From assembly GCF_030272615.1 (NCBI RefSeq), contig NC_081414.1:916927509-916991508 (forward strand): a stretch of 64,000 nucleotides of DNA. Direction: 5' to 3'. The position numbers were made by a program, and so were the translations under genes. The stretch is from Cryptomeria japonica (taxonomy: Eukaryota; Streptophyta; Pinopsida; Cupressales; Cupressaceae). This document shows, in pieces, positions 54,073-64,000 of this stretch (positions are counted from its first letter, which is position 1; every line of letters begins with the position of its first letter). The notes below the pieces were generated by a model. It searched no databases. It was not told the DNA's origin and worked only from the letters and a program-made list of their open reading frames with translations.

Positions 54073-56693
54073 CTATTTTCTCACTTGCATGCAAAATACT
54101 CCCTCAAATCTAAAATTCAGAATAAGCTCTTCCCAATAGAATGACCTGAATGATTGAAGGGATTGAGGAATCATGAACAAGATGATTTGTTGGGCACATA
54201 TCTGAATCAGATTATTTATCGATTGCTTTACTAGTTTATCGAGAGATTAAAAGATCTACTATGCTTTTTTGAGGTTGATGTCAAGGATGTGACTCATTCG
54301 ATGAGATCTGTAAAGTGTCTTGGTTATAAATGAATAATACATGATAGTTTTATCTCTTTAAAGTTTGGCCCTAGTGAAGGGAATATTCCACCCTTCCCTA
54401 CACAAACAGAGTCAAGTGCATGCTGGAGGTACAGTGCATCTGATGGAATTATTGGATGACCACTAGTTTTCGCAACGAATAATTGCTTTTTGTTTTATAT
54501 ATTATTGGATTTTATTCAATTGATATGGGTGATGGTATGTTTCTTGATTACACCTTCCACCAAGGTTCAAATTTTGGGAGGTATAAGGGATGAGGAGGGG
54601 ATCATCTCCGAACAATTTTGGTGTAATAGCAACCCTTCAGCCTTTCATAGAAGTAACAGTATGAGCTCATGCTTCAATATCAAGTAGTAAAATGAACTCA
54701 TAAATGACATAAAATCCTCCATCAAACAAAATAAATAATATGGGCTTTCCTCCCTTATTGCTTCCATTAGTTGAAAAATATTTTTCATGGGATTAAGGTA
54801 AATGAATGAAAGTTAAATTGATTTTAGTAATATTTATGACATCAAGTAATTCATAAGATTAAGTTTCAAGAACATAAGAATAGCATATTGACAAATTATA
54901 AATATTGATAATGCAACAATTTTAACAAAGTTTTCGTTAATAATTGTCTTAAATTATAGATATTTTTGTTGATAGATAGAAAAGGTCTTCTTTAAGTAGG
55001 TAAAACTATTTTTCTCATGTTGTTTTATTGATCACGTTAGTATTTAGATAAGGTAAGATTTTTACTTCTTCCCTTCAATGTAATGGATTTCCCCTTAGAT
55101 ATGTAAAGGTGGAAAGTAGGTGCCTTGCTCTTTTACAATTTCTTTTATATCAGATTTTGTGGTTGTTTTAAGTATTTGTGTTAGCACATGATTTTGATTC
55201 ATTTGACTACATTTCTTTTAAGTATTTGTGTTAGCACATGATTTTGATTCATTTGACTACATTTCTTTTGAGTCAATTTATCATAACGTTTTTTTAAGAT
55301 ATTTGAATTATACCGTAATTTATTTTCATATTTTATATAATTCTTATGGTGATGTTATATGGTGAAAATGTTATTTGGATGTATTATTGATCATGCAATC
55401 TAATTTAACTTTGATTTAATGTTTATGATTTGTTTGTACTATAAAGATTATAAAGCATATAGTAGTTTAACTTTTAGGTGTCGCTTTCATTTAGTTGATT
55501 GATCATTGACTCCTTGTCCACAATGAATGTGTTGTTTAATAAGTCTCTCTTATAGAAGATGATGGAATTATAAGATTAGGTTCTAACTGCATTTATGTAG
55601 TTATAACATCATTGCAAAAGCATAAAAAAATATGAATTGTTGGTTGCAATTCTCTTTTTTTAATCATTTATTTAAAATCAACTTGCAAAAGTAATCAAAT
55701 AGTCATCAAAATAGTAATATTTAAAATTAAAATAAATGTAACAAGTGGAAAATTTGACTATAACTAAAATAAAATTAAGTTCCTTTGGGAGTAAACTTTA
55801 CTAATTATACTCAAATTAAATGTAATTAGTTAAAATGCTTAAAGAGATGAATTATTGAAAATATTTACAAACTAGAAAAATAAATGGAATGTAATAACCA
55901 TAGAAATGAAAAATAGAAATGACGAAGAATCTATAATTGAAACTTGAGCATCTTGATCAAGGATGTTGATCAAGATGTCAACCTGTAGCGTGGACATTCA
56001 TGCATAGTGTTATCATCTCACATACAATCTGAACAGAAAATATCTAAAAGACGCATGAAGGATCTACTCTATGCTTTAGTTAACCTACAAAACCTAGAAA
56101 TGGAAATGTATTAGCAAACACTATGTAAAGAAATAAGCTAGAAATAAATTAAGAATAAGATAAAATGAATAAATAAAAGAAATGAATAGTAACCAAGAAC
56201 AAGAAAACCTTAGTGCACATTTAGGTATCTTCGAAATACTTGTACATAGAAAGAAGAGGAATAGTGTTTGGAGGTTGTTTAAGGATTCAATTAATCAAAT
56301 TCTTGTTTTGGTGTTTCCATTTTCACAATAATCAAGATAGATAGATAAAAAAAAGAATTGTGTTGTTATTTTAAGTGCATATCTAAATAAGAATAGTGAA
56401 ATTAAAAATAAACTGAATTGATAAGGGATGTGATAAATCTCCAAAATGTTCAGAGGCACAAAAAAAGATATTACCCATTAGAACCATGTGAGAATGTTTT
56501 GATAGTGTTGTAGTGAGTTGTATGGAACTCTATGTGAGCTTGAGAGTGCAAGAAAACCAAAAGATTCAAGAGAAGTTGTGTAAATGTAATTTTTATTTTA
56601 GAAATGAGAAGAGGGGAAATGAAGTGACTAACAAGCAATTAGGAATCATTTTGAGTCATTTTCATTGACCTAGGTAGCTAACAAGTGGAAAAA
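54073..56693. other. Intergenic region upstream of the VQ gene
   Basis: AT-rich with no protein-like ORF. The part next to 54072 would hold the VQ promoter; no clear TATA box could be fixed. The only structure noted is a 50-bp tandem duplication at 55167-55266. Confidence 0.55.
55167..55266. repeat. 50-bp tandem duplication
   Basis: TTTAAGTATTTGTGTTAGCA begins at 55167 and again at 55217, with identical following sequence through ACTACATTTCTTTT. Two copies only. Confidence 0.92.
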
Positions 56694-56709
56694 CATTCAA
56701 AAACAACAT
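56694..56709. repeat. Target site duplication of SINE-like element J, left copy
   Basis: CATTCAAAAACAACAT, identical to 60697-60712. Sixteen bases points to a LINE-type insertion mechanism. Confidence 0.88.
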
Positions 56710-56930
56710 TTCTTTTTTTTGCTTCGTAATGGGCCGAAGCCGAATCACTTTTGACTGGAGCTATGAACTAGTGAGACCATATTTTTGAGGGGCTTCATCC
56801 TCAGATTTGTTCGGCAATAACACCCTTATATCTCCTTGTGTTGTCTTATCTATCCTCTCATCCAAATTTGACCAGCCATAACTCCTTATCTCTCCACCCC
56901 CCCAGGTCAGCACAAACACCTTATCACTCC

Positions 56931-57727
56931 TGATGTAGCCATGGTTCGAAGGGTCCTCAAGGAGAAAAATCCAAATCATGCAGCAATAGTAACAGAACAT
57001 AAGCACCAACACAAAATAGATAAAATGCTAGATCAGACATTCACAATATCATAGATTCATCTTAAATTAGTGAGCAAACATGCAGGCTTAATGGACTAGT
57101 TACAAAACACATTCCAGGTTACAATCCATCCAGACCTCCAAGAGGTGTCCTCATATGAACCAAGAATTAATATCATCATATCTTTCTACTATTTTCCAAA
57201 GAATCAAATACAACAATGTATATAGCATCTGGAACACATTTGGGTCAGCCACAAAAGATTACACTCTCCAAGGCATGAAAATGAAACATGTAAAATAGGT
57301 TGGACCCAAAGTGTGAAGACCTCCTCCACCAAGGACAAGAATGAAGTGCGGACCACCAAGGAAGGTCGGCCAAGGGCCTGGGAACATCATGTGTGGTGCC
57401 AATTAGATCTGCAGGTCAAGGAAGTGCTCCGCAAGAGAAAAATCCCCAACTAGCCAATAAGCTCAAACTGCACCGGGAACCAAGAAATAGACAATCCGGA
57501 AGCAATAACTTACCAGAAAATGGTCCAAATGAACTAAAAATCAAAAGCAAGGAACAAGAACAAGTCTAGAAGCCAAAACTCTGATCCACAACAGAAAATA
57601 AATAACTATTAGAGAATGTCGGAAGAATCACAGAAGCTGCAAAACAGAACCAAACAGGAACAAAGTTGAAAACAAATATTTTTGGTTGATGCAAGATTGC
57701 TCATCAACCGGGGATTCTCCTGCATCA
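56931..57727 (-). repeat. 3' LTR of element F
   Basis: 797 bp; on the plus strand TGATGTAGCCATGG to CTCCTGCATCA. Partner of 59526-60325 with visible differences throughout. Only 39 bp separate it from the protease frame end, as in E. Confidence 0.92.
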
Positions 57728-57766
57728 GACACCCTAGGTAGACAAAAATGTTCCATTAGAGGAAAC

Positions 57767-58510
57767 TCATGAACATCGAAAAGGATTCGAGATATAGATC
57801 CCATGCTCATTCTTGATCCAAATGTCTTCCTGGTCTACAAGTTTATTTCTCCTTACCTCTTCCGATACCTTGACTAGATTCTCAAACTTCTTCTTCTCTT
57901 CTCCTCTCTCTCCTTGCCTCATACCTGCACACTGTGTCTTACCACCACTCTCCTTCTTCTGCAATGCTGATTTATTTCCTCCACAAGAATTCATCTTATT
58001 TGTCACCATAACTCTAACTTTACTGGCATCTAGTACCACCTTGCTATCAAATTCATCAACAAGGTCCTTCAAATCCATGTCGTCCTCTACATCCCACTCC
58101 TTAGCACAACAACTTTTCACTAAACTCAAATTTTTTACCTCTTTCTCCTTCTCTTTCAAAGAAGCCGAAGTAAACTTATGCCCATCCTTCTCAATAGTGA
58201 TCAAGTTTCTTCTACAATCATAAATAGCTCCTCTATCAAACTGCCAAGGTCTACCCAGCAAAACATGACAAGCATTCATAGAGACAATATCACACAAGAC
58301 TTCATCTTTATAAGGTCCAATATTAAAATTCACACAACACTGCTCTTTCATCTCTACTGCATGATCATCTTTCAGCCAACTCATGCCGTATAAGGACAAG
58401 GATTCTCAAGCCTCTTCAGACCAAGCTTCTCCACCATTTCCTCAGATACCAAATTATCAGTACTTCCACTATCCACAATAACCTTACAACACTTACCTCC
58501 AGATTTGCAT
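57767..58510 (-). pseudogene. Protease and conserved C-terminal tail of element F
   Basis: Open piece 57767-58399. Above 58399, in another frame, the active site is readable as VIVDSGSTDNLVSEEMVEKL (DSG intact). In the open piece: EVLCDIVSMNACHVLLGRPW and QFDRGAIYDCRRNLITIEKD. A ~140-residue charged tail follows, ending DIWIKNEHGIYISNPFRCS. That end is almost the same as in E and is followed by a stop at the same place. No RT. The shift at about 58390 disrupts the frame. Confidence 0.85.
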
Positions 58511-58684
58511 ATAGTCCAAAAAATATTGTTCCTTTATGTAGGTTCAGTCTCCCTCGTGCTCTTCTCCATCAAGACTCTTCTATGCATAAGAGATTCTCCT
58601 TTCTCCAGTTCTACCACACTCTCATCTGTAGCTCCAATTTCCTGGTCTTTATATGCCATGAAATTCCTTGCCATTCCTTTCATA

Positions 58685-59398
58685 CTAGTTCCCTGGGAAC
58701 AAAGCCTCCTCAACTGTAGAAATATTTAGCATACGCATCTCATCGTGAATGTTAAATCCAAGTTTATTTATGTATCTAGCCACCTTCTCCCTATCAATCT
58801 CTTGATGTACAGATCTGATCACCATCTTGTAGAATTCCTCAGTATACTCTTTCACATTCATGTCCCTCTTCTTCAAGTTCTACAATTTCTTGAACAATTC
58901 CAACTCATAGTCTCCTCGAATGAATTTAGCCTTCAATCTTACAACTATCTACCCCCAACTGGTGATTTTTATCTCACCATTCTCCACTCTATCCCTTTGC
59001 AACTCTCTCCATCATAAAGAAACATGCCCTTTCAACTTAGTTTATGCTAACCTAACCCTCTGTGGATCTTTAATATCTTCAAACTCAAAGTAGTCCTCCA
59101 ATTCTCCAATCTAATCTATCAAGTCTTCTAGATTCAATGTTCTTAAAAAGTTAGAAACCTCAACTTTATGAATTTTACTCACTTGTGCCACAACTCTAAG
59201 AAATTTATCTTCTCCCTCATTTGCTGGTCCTTTAGCCTCTTCGATCTCCAGCTCTTCCCTGGCCTCTTCATATTTTTCTTCTGATTCTGGATTCCTCTGC
59301 AAACTAGTCGATGCATTTTGGATCTCATTCCTCATCTCATTTCTAAAATCCTCCATCATTTTCTCTACTCTTCTAGGGTTCAACCTTCTCAGTGGCAT
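58685..59398 (-). pseudogene. Gag of element F
   Basis: Starts at ATG 59398 (MPLRRLNPRRVEKMMEDFRN). A charged coiled-coil-like N-terminus is followed by VEVSNFLRTLNLEDLID and then, through stops, ELEDYFEFED, LKGHVSLWWRELQ, FIRGDYELELFKKL. Piece 58685-58876 has MNVKEYTEEFYKMVIRS and EKVARYINKLGFNIHDEM. Compared with E, the zinc-knuckle region between gag and protease is missing: the text passes from EEALFPGN to the protease side within about 200 bp. Confidence 0.85.
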
Positions 59399-59525
59399 CT
59401 CTTCCCTTGATCCGATGCAACTGCCTCAACTCAGCGATCTAACTACAAAGTTCCAATTGCCTCAAATTAGCGATCTGCTCACCCAAAGGAATGCCTCAAG
59501 GCTCACAACCTACTCTGATACCATC

Positions 59526-60325
59526 TGATGCAACCATAGTCTTGAGGCTCCTCAAGGAGAACAATCCAGATCATGTAGCAAGAGTAACACAACAGAAGGA
59601 CCAACACAAAATAGAGAAAATGCTAGATCGGATATCCGCAACATCATAGATTTATCTTAAATTAGCCAGCAACATGTGGGCAAACATGCAGGCTTACATG
59701 CCTAGTTACAGAACACATTCCAAGTTACAATCCATCTGGACCTCCAAGAGGTGTCTTAATACAAATCAAGAATTGATATATCATCATATCTTTCTACTGT
59801 CTTCCAAAGAATCAAATACAACAATCTATATAGCATCCAGAAACATCCGGGTTAGCCACAATAGTTTACATTCTCCTAGGCAAGAAAATGAAACGTGTAA
59901 AATAGGTCAAACCCAAAGTGTGAAGATCTCCTTCACCAAGGACAAAAATGAAGTGTGGACTACCAAGGAAGGTCGGCCAAGGGCCTGGGAACATCGTGCA
60001 GGGTGCCAAGTAGATCTGCAAGTCAAGGAAGCGCTCCACAAGAGAAGAAATCCCCAACTAGCTGATAAGATCAAATTGCTTTGAGAACCAAGAAATAGAT
60101 AATTCGGAAGTGATAACTCGTCGGAAGGTCCAAATGAACTGAAAATTAGGAACAAGAACAAGTCTGAAAGCCAAAAATCTGATTCGCAATGGAAAATAAA
60201 CAACTATCGGAGAATGTCGGAAGAATCACAGAGGCTGCAACGCAGCACTGAACAGGAACAAAATTAAAAACAAATATTTTTGGTTGATGCAAGATTGCTC
60301 ATCAACCAAGGATGCTCATGCATCA
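59526..60325 (-). repeat. 5' LTR of element F
   Basis: 800 bp; on the plus strand TGATGCAACCATAG to CTCATGCATCA, followed by ACTCC. The PBS (minus strand TGGTATCAGAGTAGG) lies at about 59507-59523. Confidence 0.92.
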
Positions 60326-60696
60326 ACTCCACTATGTTGGGCTACTACCCTAACCTTATCACTCCAAACACTTGGCATCTTCTTGCATATGCTCAAGGGC
60401 AACATTGCAGGGGATGTGTTCCTTGAGTATACAGATCCCTTCCATTCGCCAACCATCCACGTGCCCATACCACAATCTACACACGTGGTGTCAAGTTTTC
60501 TCTAAGCGAGCTCCTTCATGCTTTCTATTGACCGATCACCACCATGGAAGCTTGATGAGCAAGAAATTGGCAGGCAAGGATGACTAACAGGGATCAAGGA
60601 ACACGAGGGTTTGAAGCAACATGAACACCGAGTTTTGAACCCAAGACCTTGCTTTTGCAAGGTTTGCAACATGTAGTTGCGTTGTGGGGCCATCCC

Positions 60697-60712
60697 CATT
60701 CAAAAACAACAT
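60697..60712. repeat. Target site duplication of SINE-like element J, right copy
   Basis: CATTCAAAAACAACAT, identical to 56694-56709. Confidence 0.88.
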
Positions 60713-61130
60713 CTGAATAATAGTTATCATGGAACACTAGTGCTACACATGGATGTTTGGACTATGCAATAGTTACCAAGCAAATCAAAGTATAAGTGGC
60801 AAGAAACAATGAAGTTATATGATTAATACAAAGACAACACAAAAAAGTGACCAATGAAAAAGAATTTTGACCACCTTAAAAGAGAAAAAGTCTAATGCGA
60901 AAGTTGAAATGAACCTACCAAAATAACAAAAAAATAGACAATGAATAGAAAATATAAATAAAACTATAAGAATATATATATCCAAAACCTATCTTACCTT
61001 GAATTTGTTAGTTTCAAACTACTGATCTTATAACTGCCACCGTTATATTTCCTTGTATATTTCGAACCATGATATTCATACCTTAGAAGTTTGAAATCAA
61101 TTCTTTTATTTGATTAGGCCTTTCTAAATA
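60713..61130. other. AT-rich interval without recognised features
   Basis: No ORF, repeat or RNA gene recognised. Confidence 0.5.
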
Positions 61131-61510
61131 TAGGCTGGTAATGTGGAAGTGGAAGAGTTTTGTGTCTATTTGCTTCTACTTTTTCTATGGTTGATTACGA
61201 TGGCTTTCAGCTTGCACTCGGTGAAACCATGCAAAGACATCACCATGAAATTTCTTCTCGTATCCTAGACATTTGCTTCCATCTACAATTTAAACGGAGA
61301 TGTCGTCTAAATTTAGTCATTCTACTTGAATCTTGGTTTGAGAATGAAGAAAAGGTAGCTGTAACTACGTTGGGATCCATGTGATTTCTAGCTGATGGTT
61401 GGCAACCTTTCAAATATCTCCTTGCCGAGTTGGGTGACATTGATATTGATGTAAATTCCTGGGTGTCCCTTCGAACTCTTTTTAAGGATTTTCCATGGCA
61501 TGACACCTAA
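61131..61510. other. Coding-like stretch of unknown nature
   Basis: Less AT-rich than its surroundings. Open frames overlap on both strands: plus 61160-61384 (continuing past a stop with FKYLLAELGDIDIDVNSW) and minus 61240-61506 (SMSPNSARRYLKGCQPSARN, MDPNVVTATFSSFSNQDSSR). I cannot say which strand, if either, is real. No family recognised. Could be a gene fragment or an old element piece. Confidence 0.3.
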
Positions 61511-62899
61511 ATGGATGATTTGGATATTTGTGGTTTTAGATGAGTCACTATGTGGCTATATTATCTTGATCAAATCACTCACTATGGGTAACGTCCTCCA
61601 AATCAGGTGATTCCCCATCCCAAAATCTGACTCAACCATTCATGGGTTTGATCTCTCCATATGAGAAAATGGGCCCCAAGCTATGTTCACAAAGCTTTTA
61701 ATCAAGCATTCAGACTTACATAAAATCAACAACTATTGACTTGAATTCAAGTCGACCCCAAGTGTGGATGACCACTTCTTAAGAAGTGTGCGGACAAAGA
61801 TCAGGTATAAGAGATCTTGTCATTCGGCGATTGATGTTATGTAACTTGTTGTGACTTGTTTATGTAAGCATCTAGTGTCAAGTCTAGCTGAAATTGTGAC
61901 CTGCTTGTGGTAAGTATATTACGAGAATCGTGCATGAATGGGTATGTTTTAATGTGCTTTGGGTTTTTGCATTCTAATACTGTTGGGCCCCAATAGTATT
62001 TTAGAGGTTTGAGGAACTCTAAATGTGTAGAGGAACCTTGACTTATATTGTGAGGTATTAGTAGTTTTGTATATATGGAATGTGTAGTAAGGTGTTTAAG
62101 AAATCTGGTTTAGCATATAATTCATATGTAATATGTTTTTGGGAAGGTTGTAGAGTGTGTTAAATTTTTTTGTCATATGTGTGAGATCACAAAGTAAGTT
62201 TTTTAAGATATACTCATCTCAGATTTCTCTTTACAAATAAAATTTATACTCATAATGTGGTTCATCTATCTACCAGAGTAAGCTTAAGTAAGGGTGTAGT
62301 TGGTTTTGGTTGGTCTCATGAATGGAATCTGTGATACTTTTCTCTCCTTCAAGAATCTCTTGATGGAATTTTTTTTGATTGATTATATATGATTTATAAG
62401 CAATTTATAATGGATGAGTTTCTAGCTCTAGGGTTTAGTAATGGTATATCATATAAGAAATGACCTGTGTATGAACCTTGCATCTTAATATTAAGAACAC
62501 TAAAAGGTAAATTTTTTCTCCTTGAAAATTATAAAAATGAACTTTAACAAGATGGAGTAGGAAATAGCAATATAAATATATATGATATCTTCAATTTAAA
62601 AAATAAGCTCAATTGATTTCCCATATCAAATGTGATGACCTCCACAACTAAGGCTCCTGCATCAAAATTGTAACATCTATGATGCATAAGGGAGTTACAC
62701 ATGTTGACTAAAAGTGCTCACCAACCTATGACAGGACATTATGTTTGTTATAAAGTATATTTGGAGGGTTTGAGCAAGAAAGAAAATCCTTTGGGGTTTG
62801 AGTAAGACAAATTAAAACACCCAAGCTAGAAGGATAAGTACGATGTTTTATAATAGCTTTTTAGAAACGCATAAATAATCTTCTTGAAATTTGAGTGTT
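61511..62899. other. AT-rich interval without recognised features
   Basis: No protein-like frames. Short AT runs only. May include the undetected 5' portion of element K. Confidence 0.5.
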
Positions 62900-64000
62900 A
62901 GAATATAGCTAAGGAACTTGAGAACCACCTTTAGGTGGTATTCGCTCATGATATTGTGCTACAGTAAATGGTATTGAGGACATACATCTTCTCTTTAATG
63001 ATAGTTCTTGTGCTACTACAGGGTTCAAAGATTCTTCATTGGGGGCTTCTATAGATTCTTTGTCAAATATTTCATGTGGGATTTAGGTTATAGACAGATG
63101 CTATATATGTTGACATTCCACACAACACTTCTTTGGATCTTTCACTTGCCTTGTTTACACAAGCTTCTATAGTGATATATTATGTAGATATTCTTGAGTT
63201 CACATATCTAACTAAGTCGTCCATTTTGACATCATCTATAGAAGTATTAGATTTTCATCAATCTTGTTTTCACCATGTATCCATTGTTCCTATACTTGAA
63301 TCTCATATAGTACATGATTCATCATAGTAGCATTTGTGATAGTTCAACATTGGCTTGGAGATCATTGAGCATCATTAAAAGATATCATAATAGACATCAT
63401 CTCAATCTTTGGATCATGTGCAACATTTAGACATATTTATTCTTCTTCCTATGTATTCCCTTAAAAAATGAGAGCTCATCTTGCATACATTTGTGGTGTT
63501 GTTTCTTCCCAAGGGGAAAATATTGTTCAATGATCATGGATAATGTTCAACATTCAGTATCAAGCATCTACAAGAACTACAAGCATCATTATGAGGTGAG
63601 GCTACATGGTATATGTTCTCATCACAATCTTGGGAGGAATCATTTCCTCACATGGAGTTATTTCATTCTCACTGTTTTTTCCTTTTTTGGGGTTATATCA
63701 TTTCTATTTTGGAGAGGAGTTTTTTACCATTGGGTTTTCTCTTTTAGTATGCCTATGAGAAATTTTTATGTAGGTACCTAAAATTGCCTACTAGTCAAGA
63801 CCCATCATAATATTTACATACATTATTCCTAAGTTGAACTTAAGGGGGTGTTGGTGTAATTAGGGTCATTAAATATCTAATTAATCTATCACCCCATCTA
63901 CGCAAACCTATTTGCTGATGTGATTTTTATAAATACATAACATTGATTTAATTCTAAAAAAAATCCAATCTATCTTAAAATATTTAAACTTTGGAATAGA
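62900..64000 (+). mobile_element. 3' end of LTR retroelement K, with start of its 3' LTR
   Basis: A purine tract TTAAGGGGG (63840-63848) directly precedes TGTTGGTGTAATTAGG, an LTR-type start running off the window. Before it, TTTTGGAGAGGAGTTTTTTACC and GGGTTTTCTCTTTT (63700-63745) resemble the tail of element I. No coding frame was identified and the left edge is a guess. Confidence 0.6.
63849..64000 (+). repeat. 3' LTR of element K, partial
   Basis: Opens TGTTGGTGTAATTAGGGTC after the purine tract and continues past the window end. No second copy is in view to confirm it. Confidence 0.55.

Larger units (their letters stand above)
56931..60325 (-). mobile_element. Non-autonomous gag-protease LTR element F
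   Basis: 3395 bp, flanked by ACTCC (56926-56930 and 60326-60330). Two LTRs of about 800 bp, a PBS, gag and protease, no RT or integrase. Same family as element E (LTRs, gag, protease and conserved C-terminal end). It sits inside SINE-like element J. Stops and shifts are more frequent than in E. Confidence 0.92.
56710..60696 (-). mobile_element. SINE-like retroelement J, split by element F
   Basis: Without F it is about 590 bp (56710-56930 and 60331-60696). On the minus strand the head reads GGGGATGGCC... with a possible A box, and a B-box-like GGGTTCAAAACTC about 45 bp on (60627-60640), as in tRNA-derived SINEs. The tail ends GAAGC followed by an A run (plus strand TTCTTTTTTTT at 56710-56720). 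Flanked by 16-bp duplications. Long for a SINE, so a dimer or a SINE/LINE chimera is possible. A box match is imperfect. Confidence 0.7.

Noticed and set aside
1-64000. A coordinated host pathway or gene cluster
   Set aside because: Only one supported host gene was found. All other coding regions are retroelement proteins, so there is no basis for a metabolic or defence operon-like system.

Overview
The window looks like intergenic DNA from a seed plant with a large, repeat-loaded nuclear genome. A gymnosperm or conifer is plausible, but nothing here names the species. Almost everything is transposable element, mostly retrotransposons inserted into one another. I can support only one confident host gene, a small intronless VQ-motif protein on the minus strand at 53641-54072. 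The plant assignment rests on chromoviruses, Tat-lineage Ty3 elements, Tork-like Copia, a plant L1 LINE with an RNase H domain, a plant mobile domain ORF and the VQ gene.

Left block (1-23020). A decayed chromovirus RT (minus, 22201-23020) was the target of chromovirus A (plus, visible to 22200). A was hit twice. A Tat-lineage element B (integrase 3-1166, antisense plant-mobile-domain ORF, two minisatellites, 3' LTR 6000-6780) lies in its 5' LTR. A gag-protease-only Tat relative C (minus, 9047-17508, LTRs of about 1.64 kb) split its RT and is flanked by ACAGT. Removing C restores A's RT reading frame exactly.

Middle block (23021-37290). This holds AT-rich filler, an LTR-like fragment and the 3' half of chromovirus G (minus; integrase, chromodomain, LTR). 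After a foldback comes an almost complete L1-type LINE (minus, 28533-37273) with a 13-bp target duplication. The LINE carries ORF1 (DUF4283-like plus CCHC), ORF2 (endonuclease, RT, zinc-binding region, RNase H) and an extra same-strand ORF3 downstream of RNase H. A solo LTR of the Tat B family (33686-34483, TSD GAAAG) interrupts ORF2.

Right block (37287-64000). An exon-like tandem array (37617-38042 and 51373-53400) is split by a LARD-like LTR element I (38043-51367, TSD ATAAT). I contains a gag-protease element E (39951-50560, TSD CATCT), and E's 5' LTR contains a Tork-like Copia (minus, 40121-47037, TSD GATTC). Beyond the array lies the VQ gene. Further right, a SINE-like element J (56710-60696, 16-bp TSD) is split by a second gag-protease element F (minus, 56931-60325, TSD ACTCC) of the same family as E. 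G carries the same LTR type and could be an autonomous partner. The window ends in the 3' part of another LTR element, K.

Most TE frames carry stops or frameshifts, so few products would be intact. Features of most interest are LINE ORF3, the antisense PMD ORF in Tat B, the recurrent gag-protease family E/F/G, the SINE-like host of F, and the exon-like array beside the VQ gene. All boundaries and identities were read by eye; no database or alignment was run.
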